The position numbers and the translations under genes are program-made. A DNA stretch of 35,568 nt from Gammaproteobacteria bacterium (GTDB lineage: Bacteria > Pseudomonadota > Gammaproteobacteria > Steroidobacterales > Steroidobacteraceae), in the NCBI GenBank assembly GCA_025357915.1, contig JANYLH010000045.1:1-35568 (forward strand), read 5' to 3'. The notes beneath the pieces were generated by a model. It saw only the letters and a program-made list of their open reading frames with translations, was not told where the DNA came from and ran no database searches. This document shows positions 15,280-23,346 of the stretch, piece by piece; position 1 is the stretch's first letter, and every line of letters begins with the position of its first letter.

Positions 15280-17019
15280 ATGCGAATCGCTGCATTGATC
15301 GCCTGCTCGACGGCTGCCTGTCTGGCCACTGCGGTGAACGCGGCGGGAGCGGCGGATACACGCCCCGCAGCCGATCTCATCATCCGTGGCGCCAGGATCT
15401 GGACGGGCGATTCCCGCCATCCCGAGGCGCAGTCCGTCGCCGTCCTGAATGAGCGGATCGTGGCCGTGGGGCGCGATGCGGCCGTGGCGGCATGGAAAGG
15501 ACCGGCGACCCGGGTCGTAGACGCCGCTGGCCATCGCCTGGTGCCCGGCTTCAATGATGCGCACGTGCACCTGGTGGGGGGAGGCGAGGGGCTCGACTCC
15601 GTGCAACTCAAGGACGTCACCAGCGCCGCCGAGTTCGCGCGCCGCATCGGCGAGCGGGCCGCGCGCACGCCCAGGGGCGAGTGGATACGCGATGGCAACT
15701 GGGACGAGACCAGGTGGGCTCCGGCCGCGCTGCCGACGCGCCAGATGATCGACGCGGTCGCCGCCGAGGTTCCGGTCGCGGTCAATCGCTACGACGGCCA
15801 CATGATCGTCGTCAATACGCTGGTGCTGAAGCTTGCCGGCATCACTGCTGCGACCGCCGATCCGCCGGGTGGTGTGATCGTCCGCGATGACAAAGGTGAG
15901 CCGACCGGTGCGCTGAAGGATGCCGCAGCGGAGCTCGTGCAGCGGATCATTCCGCCGCTGTCGCACCAGCAGCGGCGGGCCATCGTGGAGCAGGCCTTGC
16001 GCCACGCTGCCTCGCTCGGCGTCACCAGCATGCAGGACATGAGCGACGGAGATCTCCAGGCCGACTACGCCACTATCGCCGTGTACTCGGAGCTGCTCGA
16101 GGAGCATCGCCTGACCGCGCGCCTGTACGTGGCGCCATCGCTGGCCGGCGTCGACGACTTCGTCAAACTCGGTCTCCGGCGTGCCTTCGGCGACCCGTAC
16201 CTGCGCGTCGGTGCCATGAAGTCCTATGCCGACGGGTCGATCGGGTCGCGGACGGCCTATTTCTTCGATCCGTATGACGACGGCCCGGGCTATCGCGGGC
16301 TGCTCGCCGAAGACATGCAGCCGCTGTCGCGGGCGCGGGAGCGCATGCAGCGCGCCGATTCCGCCGGCCTGCAGCTGTGCACACACGCCATCGGCGATGC
16401 TGCGATCTCGACCATCCTCGATCTGTACGCCGACATCGCCGCCAGCGGCGCCCCGCGTGATCGCCGCTGGCGCATCGAGCATTCCCAGCACCTGGCCGCG
16501 AAGGACTTTGAGCGCTACGCCGCACTCGGCGTGATCGCCTCCGTGCAGCCCTACCACGCGATCGACGACGGACGCTGGGTGGAGTCGCGCATCGGGCATG
16601 AGCGCTCGACCCGCACCTATGCGTTTCGCACGCTGCTGGATCACGGTGTGAAGCTGGCGCTCGGTACCGACTGGCCGGTGGCACCGCTCGATCCGATGCA
16701 GACGCTCTACGCCGCAACCACGCGCGCGACCCTGGATGGCACACACCCCGAAGGCTGGTTCAGCGAGCAGAAGCTGACCGTCCAGGAAGCACTGTCCGCG
16801 TATACGCATGGTTCGGCATTCGCGGAGTTCCAGGACGCGGACAAGGGCACGATCCGGGTCGGCGCGCTCGCCGACTTCGTGCTGCTGAGCGAGGATGTGC
16901 TCGCAATTGCGCCGCAGCGGATCCGGGACGTCAAGGTGTTGAAGACCTGGGTCGGCGGGCAAGTCGTGTTCGACGCGGCGAGCGCCGCGGCGGCAGCGAG
17001 ACGGCCTGAAACTCACTAG
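15280..17019 (+). CDS. Exported amidohydrolase (YtcJ-like), second copy
   Basis: A 579-residue homologue of the amidohydrolase at 8332-10056, with the same layout. A signal peptide (MRIAALIACSTAACLATAVN, cleavage near AAGA) is followed by IIRGARIWTGDSRHPEAQSV, the metal site LVPGFNDAHVHLVGGGEGLD (H95, H97), KSYADGSIGSRTAYFFDPYD, the metal histidine in EHSQHL, and LGTDWPVAPLDPMQTLYAAT, all typical of YtcJ-type enzymes. The substrate is unknown. ATG 15280 is preferred because it begins the signal peptide and has GAGGG about 8 nt upstream; the frame is open for 35 earlier codons. A Gfo/Idh/MocA gene follows after 53 nt. Confidence 0.9.
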   Translation: MRIAALIACSTAACLATAVNAAGAADTRPAADLIIRGARIWTGDSRHPEAQSVAVLNERIVAVGRDAAVAAWKGPATRVVDAAGHRLVPGFNDAHVHLVGGGEGLDSVQLKDVTSAAEFARRIGERAARTPRGEWIRDGNWDETRWAPAALPTRQMIDAVAAEVPVAVNRYDGHMIVVNTLVLKLAGITAATADPPGGVIVRDDKGEPTGALKDAAAELVQRIIPPLSHQQRRAIVEQALRHAASLGVTSMQDMSDGDLQADYATIAVYSELLEEHRLTARLYVAPSLAGVDDFVKLGLRRAFGDPYLRVGAMKSYADGSIGSRTAYFFDPYDDGPGYRGLLAEDMQPLSRARERMQRADSAGLQLCTHAIGDAAISTILDLYADIAASGAPRDRRWRIEHSQHLAAKDFERYAALGVIASVQPYHAIDDGRWVESRIGHERSTRTYAFRTLLDHGVKLALGTDWPVAPLDPMQTLYAATTRATLDGTHPEGWFSEQKLTVQEALSAYTHGSAFAEFQDADKGTIRVGALADFVLLSEDVLAIAPQRIRDVKVLKTWVGGQVVFDAASAAAAARRPETH

Positions 17020-17072
17020 CGGAATTCGGCAAGCCGCTGCTGAAGTTCTGGTCCGCACCACCGGTTGAATTC

Positions 17073-18110
17073 ATGACATTAGCTGTTGGCCTCGTGGGTT
17101 TTGGAAATGCGGGCCGCACGATTCATGCGCCGCTGATTCTCGCCAGCGGCATGGAAATTGTAGGTGTTGTTTCAAGCCGGCACGACGCGGTTCGCGCAGC
17201 ACTGCCTTCGGCACGCGTGTTTGCGGATCTGGGTGCCATGCTTGCCCTGCCTCGGCTTGATCTGGTGGTCCTCGCGACGCCGAACGATCTGCACGAGCCA
17301 CAGGCACTCGCCGTTCTGGCTGCCGGTAAGCGCGTGGTCGTCGACAAACCGATGGCACTGACTGTCGCGGGCGCCGACCGCATGATCCTGGCGGCCAGGC
17401 ATATTCGTGCAGGTCTGACGCCCTTTCACAATCGCCGCTGGGACGCTGACTTCCTGACGGTGCGGCGGGTCATTGCAGAGGGTGTACTGGGCCCGATTCA
17501 CACATTCGAGGCCCGCTGGAATCGCTACCGGCCGAGCGTGCCCGACCGATGGCGCGAATGCTCCGCTCAGGGCGGAGGGGTCCTGTTTGACCTGGGTACG
17601 CACTTGGTCGACCAGGCGCTCTCGCTATTTGGCATGCCCGATTGGCTGCAGGCGGACCTGTACAGCCAGCGCCCTGGCACGACCGTTGAAGATGCCTTTG
17701 AAGTACGAATGGGCAGCGGGCGCCTGCGGGTCGTGCTGGGCGCCAGTTCACTGGTGGCGGAGCCCGGACCGCGCTACCGGGTTGTTGGCGATCTGGGGTC
17801 GCTGACCATGGACGGAATAGACCCACAGGAAGAGCAGTTGCGGGCGGGAACGACACCGGCAGACACCGCATTCGGTCTGGCCTCCTCAGACCAGGGGATC
17901 CGCCTGACGATCCCTGGATCGGCGCAGCCCGCGACCGTCCCCATGGAGCGGGGCGGCTGGCTCGAGTTCTACCGGTTACTGCGCCTGTGCATCGAGACCG
18001 GATCGCCGCCCCCGGTGCTGCCCGAGGATGCGCGGCGGGTGCTGCAGGTCATGGAGGCCGCGCGTCACAGCACTCACAGTGGCACGCGCCTGTCGATGGG
18101 AGAGGTTTGA
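17073..18110 (+). CDS. Gfo/Idh/MocA-family NAD(P)-dependent oxidoreductase
   Basis: A 345-residue protein. The N-terminal Rossmann domain has VGLVGFGNAGRTIHAPLI (the nucleotide-binding GxGxxG variant GFGNAG, residues 9-14), DLVVLATPNDLHEPQA and VDKPMAL with catalytic lysine K92. The C-terminal alpha/beta domain has GGGVLFDLGTHLVDQAL, with D173 and H177 as likely active-site residues. These enzymes oxidise or reduce sugars and related polyols; the substrate is not predictable here. It ends 1 nt from the LysR gene stop on the other strand, so the two are tail to tail. It may be co-transcribed with the amidohydrolase 53 nt upstream. Confidence 0.92.
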   Translation: MTLAVGLVGFGNAGRTIHAPLILASGMEIVGVVSSRHDAVRAALPSARVFADLGAMLALPRLDLVVLATPNDLHEPQALAVLAAGKRVVVDKPMALTVAGADRMILAARHIRAGLTPFHNRRWDADFLTVRRVIAEGVLGPIHTFEARWNRYRPSVPDRWRECSAQGGGVLFDLGTHLVDQALSLFGMPDWLQADLYSQRPGTTVEDAFEVRMGSGRLRVVLGASSLVAEPGPRYRVVGDLGSLTMDGIDPQEEQLRAGTTPADTAFGLASSDQGIRLTIPGSAQPATVPMERGGWLEFYRLLRLCIETGSPPPVLPEDARRVLQVMEAARHSTHSGTRLSMGEV

Positions 18111-18111
18111 A

Positions 18112-19044
18112 CTACTGCGCAGCGGCCTGTGGTGGTTCATGTCCCGTCCGCTGACATTCCTTCAACACATGCTCGCGAATGAGCTGCGCCAGGCGTAACG
18201 CACCGGACCCGGCGTAGTCGCGATCGGCAAACACGAGGTAGAGCTCGCCCCAGCGCTCGCCCCCCTCGCGAAGCGGAAGCGGCTTGAGTTCGCCGCGATC
18301 CAGTTCGCCGCGCACGGTGTCTTCCGCGAACCACGCGAACCCCAGCCCGTGGCCGGCGGCGTGGATCGAGGTGGCCTTCTGGCTCACAGTCCAGCTTTGC
18401 TCCGCGCCGAGCCAGCTGCCGCTGCGGCGCTGACTGCCCGTGTCGCGGATGATCAGGTGGCGGTGCTGGCGCAGGTCCTGGAGCGTGAGCTCGCGCCCGA
18501 GCCGGTGCAGCGGGTGCTGCGGGCTTGCCATGGCGACGAAGCACAGTCGCATCAGCGGATCGCCCGCGAACCCCGGCGGCACTCGCGAGCAGATGGCCAG
18601 ATCGACTTTGCGCTGTAGCAGCGCTTCCTCGGTGCCGCTGAGCACGCTCTCATGGAGTTCGATGCGCGTCTGCGGATGTTCCTCGCCGAAGCGCGCGAAG
18701 CATTGCAGCAGCATCCAGGTGGGAAAGATGATTTCGACGGCCAGCCGCAGCTCGGATTCCCAGCCCGCGGCGAGAGTGCCGGCGGCGCCTTCGAGTGCGC
18801 TGGCCTCTTCGAGCAGCGCCTTGGCGCGGCGATACAGCACCTCGCCATTCGCTGTCAGGTGCGCCTTGCGACCCCGCACCTCGAATGCTTTCAGCCCCAG
18901 GAGTGATTCGAGCTTCTGTACGCCGTAGGTGACCGCCGATTGGCTCTTGTGCAGGACGGCGGCGGCCTGCGCGTAGCCGCCCGCGTCCACCACCGCCAGC
19001 AGGCAGCGCCACTGCTCCAGGGAAATTCGAGGCTGGTCAGTCAT
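18112..19044 (-). CDS. LysR-family transcriptional regulator
   Basis: A 310-residue regulator. The N-terminal winged HTH reads SLEQWRCLLAVVDAGGYAQA, then AAVLHKSQSAVTYGVQKLES, the standard LysR recognition region, followed by a periplasmic-binding-like effector domain (ESELRLAVEIIFPTWMLLQC and others) to the end. It is divergent from the azoreductase/pirin/chromate transporter genes; the 119-bp region between them carries two LysR-type T-N11-A palindromes. It therefore likely controls those genes and itself, perhaps in response to quinones or electrophiles, which is inference from the azoreductase and pirin. Confidence 0.92.
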   Translation of the reverse strand: MTDQPRISLEQWRCLLAVVDAGGYAQAAAVLHKSQSAVTYGVQKLESLLGLKAFEVRGRKAHLTANGEVLYRRAKALLEEASALEGAAGTLAAGWESELRLAVEIIFPTWMLLQCFARFGEEHPQTRIELHESVLSGTEEALLQRKVDLAICSRVPPGFAGDPLMRLCFVAMASPQHPLHRLGRELTLQDLRQHRHLIIRDTGSQRRSGSWLGAEQSWTVSQKATSIHAAGHGLGFAWFAEDTVRGELDRGELKPLPLREGGERWGELYLVFADRDYAGSGALRLAQLIREHVLKECQRTGHEPPQAAAQ

Positions 19045-19045
19045 T

Positions 19046-19062
19046 TATCTAATAAAAAGATA
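19046..19062. promoter_or_regulatory. LysR box 1 (TATCT-N7-AGATA)
   Basis: TATCT (19046-19050), seven bases, AGATA (19058-19062). It contains the T-N11-A LysR signature and touches the lysR start codon side of the region, fitting autoregulation. Confidence 0.5.
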
Positions 19063-19087
19063 GGTAGACGCCATATTTTCTGCTTTT

Positions 19088-19106
19088 CTATCCAAACAGT
19101 AAATAG
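19088..19106. promoter_or_regulatory. LysR box 2 (CTAT-N11-ATAG)
   Basis: CTAT (19088-19091), eleven bases, ATAG (19103-19106), an ideal T-N11-A palindrome. Its centre is about 43 bp (four helical turns) from that of box 1, so both could be occupied from one face of the DNA. It lies 58 bp before the azoreductase start. Confidence 0.5.
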
Positions 19107-19163
19107 TTCAATGGAGCCACTACCAGACAGACAGTTCTATCCCCCCATTTCAGGAGATACGCC

Positions 19164-19775
19164 GTGACCACCCTGCTCCAGATCAACGCCAGCATCAGCA
19201 ATGGCAATGGCAATGGCCAGTCCAGTCAGCTCGCCAGGCAATTTGTAAGCGCCTTCCAGAAAGGTAACCCGGGGACGAAAGTCATGGTGCGCGATGTCGC
19301 TGCAGCCGAGCCCGTGCCGCATCTCGACGGCGAGCGTTTCGGCGCGTTCATCGCCAAACCAGAAGAGCGCAGTGCCGCGCAGCAGGCGGTGGTGGCGTAC
19401 TCCGATGCGCTGATCAGCGAGCTGAAGCAGGCCGACCTCATTGTGCTGGGACTGCCGATGTACAACTTCGGCGTTCCCTCGCAGCTCAAGGCCTACTTTG
19501 ATCACATCGCCCGCGCCGGGGTAACCTTCAAGTACACCGACAAGGGCCCGGTAGGCCAGCTTACCGGCAAGCGGGCTTACGTGTTCGCGGCGCGCGGTGG
19601 CGTGTATGCGGGTACGCCCCTGGACACGCAGACGGGTTACGTGCGCGATTTCCTCCGATTCATCGGCATCAGCGACGTCACTTTTGTATACGCCGAGGGT
19701 CTGGCCATGAGCGCACACAGCAAGGAAGCGGGCCTGGCGAAAGCCACGGCCGAGATCGAACGACTCGCGGCATAA
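19164..19775 (+). CDS. azoR: FMN-dependent NADH:quinone oxidoreductase / azoreductase
   Basis: A 203-residue flavodoxin-like enzyme, the usual AzoR length. It has LLQINASISNGNGNGQSSQL (the FMN phosphate loop region), VLGLPMYNFGVPSQLKAYFD (the conserved PMYNFG FMN-binding motif) and HIARAGVTFKYTDKGPVGQL, then ARGGVY near residue 147. It reduces quinones and azo compounds in the cytoplasm with NADH, giving protection from thiol and quinone stress; this is family knowledge. The start is GTG 19164 with an AGGAGA site 8 nt upstream. The gene is head-to-head with a LysR regulator and overlaps the region just before the pirin gene. Confidence 0.93.
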   Translation: MTTLLQINASISNGNGNGQSSQLARQFVSAFQKGNPGTKVMVRDVAAAEPVPHLDGERFGAFIAKPEERSAAQQAVVAYSDALISELKQADLIVLGLPMYNFGVPSQLKAYFDHIARAGVTFKYTDKGPVGQLTGKRAYVFAARGGVYAGTPLDTQTGYVRDFLRFIGISDVTFVYAEGLAMSAHSKEAGLAKATAEIERLAA

Positions 19776-19795
19776 TGCTCACAGGAGATCAAGCC

Positions 19796-20674
19796 ATGAA
19801 GATCCGCACCCTGGTGCAGGTTATCGAATCGCACCCGACCTCCGACGGTGCCGGCGTCAAGCTGCGCCGGAGCCTCGGCAGCCAGCGCGGCGTGCACGTC
19901 GATCCGTTCCTGATGCTCGACGAGTTCTATTCCGACAATCCGGACGACTACATCGCCGGCTTTCCCTCGCACCCGCATCGCGGCTTCGAGACGGTCACGT
20001 ACATGCTCGATGGGCACATGCGCCACGAGGACCATCTGGGCAACCGCGGCGACCTGGGTCCCGGCGACGTGCAGTGGATGACCGCGGCGCGCGGCATCAT
20101 CCATTCCGAGATGCCGCAGCAGAGCGAGGGGCGCATGCGCGGCTTCCAGCTGTGGCTCAATCTCCCATCACGGGAAAAAATGAAACCCGCTGCTTACCAG
20201 GATATTCCCGCCGCGCAGATCCCCGTGGTGAAGCTGTCGCAGGGCGGCGAGGTGCGGGTCATTGCCGGCGCGCTCGATCTGGGCGGTGCGATCACACAGG
20301 GTCCGGTCAACGGCAACGGGGCGCGGATCACCACCGATCCGTCATACCTCGATGTCCGCCTGCCCGCCGGTGCGGAATTTGGCATGCCGATTGCGGCGGG
20401 CCACAATGCTTTCGTCTACACGTATGAGGGCAGCGCGACGCTCGGTGCGGGCGCAGAGGCCAAGCTCCTGCCGCATCGCGCGGCTGGCGTCCTCTCTGAT
20501 GGCGACCAGGTGCACGCGCAGGCCGGACCCGGGGGCGTGCGCTTCCTGCTGCTGGCCGCCAAACCACTGCGCGAGCCGGTGGTGCAGTACGGTCCGTTCG
20601 TGATGAACACGCGTGAGGAAATCGAGCAGGCGGTCGCCGACTATCGGGACGGACGGCTGGGCTCGGCTGCCTGA
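19796..20674 (+). CDS. Pirin-family protein (bicupin)
   Basis: A 292-residue bicupin. The N-terminal domain has VDPFLMLDEFYSDNPDDYIA, FPSHPHRGFETVTYMLDGHM and GDVQWMTAARGIIHSEMPQQ, which supply the metal ligands H59, H61, H103 and E105 expected of pirin. The second cupin (FVYTYEGSATLGAGAEAKLL) is less conserved. Bacterial pirins are iron-binding and some act as quercetinases or stress regulators. The start is ATG 19796 with AGGAG about 8 nt upstream; an earlier ATG at 19775 overlaps the azoreductase stop. It is 20 nt downstream of azoR and clearly in the same operon. Confidence 0.93.
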   Translation: MKIRTLVQVIESHPTSDGAGVKLRRSLGSQRGVHVDPFLMLDEFYSDNPDDYIAGFPSHPHRGFETVTYMLDGHMRHEDHLGNRGDLGPGDVQWMTAARGIIHSEMPQQSEGRMRGFQLWLNLPSREKMKPAAYQDIPAAQIPVVKLSQGGEVRVIAGALDLGGAITQGPVNGNGARITTDPSYLDVRLPAGAEFGMPIAAGHNAFVYTYEGSATLGAGAEAKLLPHRAAGVLSDGDQVHAQAGPGGVRFLLLAAKPLREPVVQYGPFVMNTREEIEQAVADYRDGRLGSAA

Positions 20675-20733
20675 GGCGGACGCTCCAGCCTGCGCCCAGA
20701 TCGCTGGTGCGCGAACGCTGACGCCCCGCGCAT

Positions 20734-22101
20734 ATGACTCAACCTGCAGCAACCGGAGAATCAGCTGGCGCGCCGCCGTCCGCCGTCGGCTTCTGGCAGG
20801 CATTCGGGTTCTGGCTGAAGCTGGGCTTCGTCAGCTTCGGCGGTCCGGCTGGGCAGATTTCCATCATGCACCAGGAACTGGTGGAGCGACGGCGGTGGAT
20901 CTCCGAGCGCCGCTTTCTCCACGCACTGAACTACTGCATGGTGCTGCCCGGTCCCGAGGCGCAGCAGCTCGCCACCTACATCGGTTGGCTGATGCATCGC
21001 ACCCGGGGTGGCATTGTGGCGGGCGCGCTGTTCGTGCTGCCTTCGCTGGTGATTTTGATCGGGTTGTCGTGGATCTACGTGGCCTTCGGCCGCGTGCCCT
21101 TCGTGGTCGGGCTCTTCTACGGCATCAAGCCGGCGGTGACCGCCATTGTCATCCATGCCGCGCACCGCATCGGCTCGCGGGCGCTTAAGAACTCCGCGCT
21201 GTGGGCGATTGCCGCCGCCGCATTCATGGCGATCTACGCGCTCAACGTGCCGTTCCCCGCGATAGTCGTGACGGCCGGACTGATTGGTTACGCGGGTGGC
21301 CGGCTCGCCCCTGGCTGGTTTCAGCTCGGTGGTGCGCACGGCGGCGCCGGCCCGTCGCCAGGCAAGGCGCTCATTGACGATGACACGCCGACACCTGCAC
21401 ATGCGCAGTTCCGCTGGTCCGGGCTGCTCCGGGTCATGCTGGTCGGCGCGCTGTTGTGGGCGCTGCCGATAAGCATCCTGAACGCAACGCTCGGGTGGCA
21501 GCACACGCTGACGCAGATGGGCTGGTTCTTTACCAAGGCTGCGCTACTCACCTTCGGTGGCGCCTATGCCGTGTTGCCTTACGTCTATCAGGGCGCGGTG
21601 CTGCAATACGGGTGGCTGTCGCCGCCGCAGATGATCGACGGCCTGGCGCTGGGCGAAACGACGCCGGGCCCGCTGATCATGGTGGTGGCCTTCGTCGGCT
21701 TCGTCGGCGGCTATGCGAGCACGGAGCTGCAGGCTCTGCTCGGCCCCAACGCCCTGTTCATGGCGGGTGCCATCGCGGCGACGCTGGTGACGTGGTTTAC
21801 CTTTCTGCCCTCTTTCATATTCATTTTCGCGGGTGGCCCGCTCATTGAATCGACCCACGATGACCTGAAGTTCACGGCACCGCTGACGGCGATCACCGCG
21901 GCCGTCGTGGGCGTGATCCTGAATCTGGCCATGTTCTTTGGTTACCACGTGCTCTGGCCGCAGGGTCTCCACGGCAGCTTCGACTGGGCCTGTGCCGTCA
22001 TGACCATCGCTGCCGCGGTCGCGTTGTTGAAGTTCAAGCGCAGCGTCTGGCAGGTGATCGGCGCTGGCGCGGCGCTTGGCCTGCTGCTGCGGGTGATATA
22101 G
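20734..22101 (+). CDS. chrA: Chromate transporter ChrA
   Basis: A 455-residue inner-membrane protein with two homologous CHR halves, the long-form layout of ChrA. The first half has GFVSFGGPAGQISIMHQELV, then RRWISERRFLHALNYCMVLPGPEAQQLATY; the second half has FFTKAALLTFGGAYAVLPYV and GLALGETTPGPLIMVVAFVGF. About ten membrane segments are visible. ChrA exports chromate, giving resistance. It is 59 nt after the pirin gene and may belong with azoreductase and pirin: a quinone/chromate stress operon under the LysR regulator is a reasonable inference. Confidence 0.92.
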   Translation: MTQPAATGESAGAPPSAVGFWQAFGFWLKLGFVSFGGPAGQISIMHQELVERRRWISERRFLHALNYCMVLPGPEAQQLATYIGWLMHRTRGGIVAGALFVLPSLVILIGLSWIYVAFGRVPFVVGLFYGIKPAVTAIVIHAAHRIGSRALKNSALWAIAAAAFMAIYALNVPFPAIVVTAGLIGYAGGRLAPGWFQLGGAHGGAGPSPGKALIDDDTPTPAHAQFRWSGLLRVMLVGALLWALPISILNATLGWQHTLTQMGWFFTKAALLTFGGAYAVLPYVYQGAVLQYGWLSPPQMIDGLALGETTPGPLIMVVAFVGFVGGYASTELQALLGPNALFMAGAIAATLVTWFTFLPSFIFIFAGGPLIESTHDDLKFTAPLTAITAAVVGVILNLAMFFGYHVLWPQGLHGSFDWACAVMTIAAAVALLKFKRSVWQVIGAGAALGLLLRVI

Positions 22102-22146
22102 CTCCCGACATCCGCCTGGCTCGCAAAAGGTGCAGTCAGGAAGCTC

Positions 22147-22174
22147 TTGACACGAGAATTGGTAGCGCTATCAT
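22147..22174 (+). promoter_or_regulatory. Promoter and LacI-type operator of the lacI-like gene
   Basis: TTGACA (22147-22152), a 16-bp spacer, TATCAT (22169-22174): a good sigma-70 promoter, about 88 nt before the ATG of the regulator. The operator TGGTAGCGCTATCA (22160-22173), a 14-bp palindrome with one mismatch, covers the -10 box, so bound repressor would block the polymerase. The same arrangement precedes the GH3 gene. Confidence 0.75.
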
Positions 22175-22262
22175 CAAGACGACGCGGCAGCGCCCGGCCG
22201 TCGAAGATTCCGCGCCGCCGTGCTCTCCCGTGTTGCGATTACTGCCGCCGACCGGTTGTTCC

Positions 22263-23315
22263 ATGGCGCTGAGGCGAACAGTGAAGAGGACCCCCAGACG
22301 AAGCCGCAACACGGTGACCATGCATGAGGTTGCGATGCACATCGGTGTTTCGCCCATGACGGTATCGCGCGTGCTCAGCGGCGATGCCAACGTCAAGTCG
22401 GAGACCGTGCAGCGCGTTCAGGCCGCCATCAAGCTGCTGGGCTATACGCCAAACGTTGCAGCCCGAAACCTGGCGCGCGCCGCCCCGACGCACATAGGGC
22501 TGCTGTACACCAATCCGAGTGCGGCCTATCTTGGTGAGCTGTTGGCGGGTGTACTGGAGGAGAGCACTCATGCGGGGTGCCAGCTGGTCCTCGAAAAGAC
22601 CGGTGGCCGTGCGGAGCGTGCCGGCGTCGAAAGGCTGGTGAAAGGCGGCGTCGGCGGCGTCGTCCTGATGTCTGAATCAAAGTCATTGTTGCAGGCACTG
22701 CGTACCGCAAAGATACCCTGCGCCGTGGTGGCGATGGGCCGGCCAGGCATGGCCGGGATATCGGTTCGTATCAATGACTTCGAAGCCGCTGCGGCCATGA
22801 CCCGGTATTTGATCTCAATAGGGCATCGCCAGATTGGCTTCATAGCCGGACCACCGAGCCACCTTTCCAGCAGCCAGCGGCAGGAAGGATTCACGGCGGC
22901 CATGCGCGAGGCTGGTGTTCCGGTGCGGCCGGCGTGGCTGGCGCATGGGGCGTTCAGCTACCGCTCCGGCCTGGTCGCTGCCGAACAGATTCTCAACACG
23001 AGCCAGCGTCCGACGGCGATATTCGCCAGCAACGATGACATGGCGGCAGCGACTATCGCCGTGGCCAATCGCTTGCGAATTGATGTGCCCAATGGTCTGT
23101 CTGTTGTTGGCTTCGACGACACAGAACTGGCGACCACGATCTGGCCCAGCCTGACTACCGTGCGGCAACCGATCGCGGCCATGGCGCGCAAGGCGGTGGA
23201 ACTGCTGCTGGAGGAGATCCGTCTGCGTCGTCTCGGGCAAACGCAGGGATCCGTGCAGCATGTCATGAATTATTCGCTGGTGGAGCGCGAGTCTTCTGCG
23301 GCGATCCCGCCGTGA
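22263..23315 (+). CDS. LacI-family transcriptional repressor
   Basis: A 350-residue repressor. The DNA-binding head reads MHEVAMHIGVSPMTVSRVLS (residues 20-39) and the hinge helix VAARNLARAA; the remainder is a periplasmic-binding-like sugar-sensing and dimerisation core (IGLLYTNPSAAYLGELLAGV; IFASNDDMAAATIAVANRL; VVGFDDTELATTIWPSLTTV). An in-frame GTG at 22230 is possible, but ATG 22263 leaves 19 residues before the HTH, which is enough. It is convergent with the GH3 gene and both promoters carry the same operator, so it most likely represses that gene and itself, released by a beta-glucan-derived sugar (inference). Confidence 0.92.
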   Translation: MALRRTVKRTPRRSRNTVTMHEVAMHIGVSPMTVSRVLSGDANVKSETVQRVQAAIKLLGYTPNVAARNLARAAPTHIGLLYTNPSAAYLGELLAGVLEESTHAGCQLVLEKTGGRAERAGVERLVKGGVGGVVLMSESKSLLQALRTAKIPCAVVAMGRPGMAGISVRINDFEAAAAMTRYLISIGHRQIGFIAGPPSHLSSSQRQEGFTAAMREAGVPVRPAWLAHGAFSYRSGLVAAEQILNTSQRPTAIFASNDDMAAATIAVANRLRIDVPNGLSVVGFDDTELATTIWPSLTTVRQPIAAMARKAVELLLEEIRLRRLGQTQGSVQHVMNYSLVERESSAAIPP

Positions 23316-23346
23316 GCCCAGGCAACGAGGTTTGATGCCTCGCGAT

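Noticed and set aside
15091..17061. 656-codon open frame on the minus strand
   Set aside because: It is antisense to the amidohydrolase, runs through the MarR and divergent region, and has no recognisable motif. The GC-rich third positions of the real gene create such open frames.
23326..23342. Short hairpin CGAGG-N7-CCTCG between the LacI and GH3 genes
   Set aside because: Five pairs only and no T tract; it may help end both convergent transcripts but is too weak to list as a terminator.
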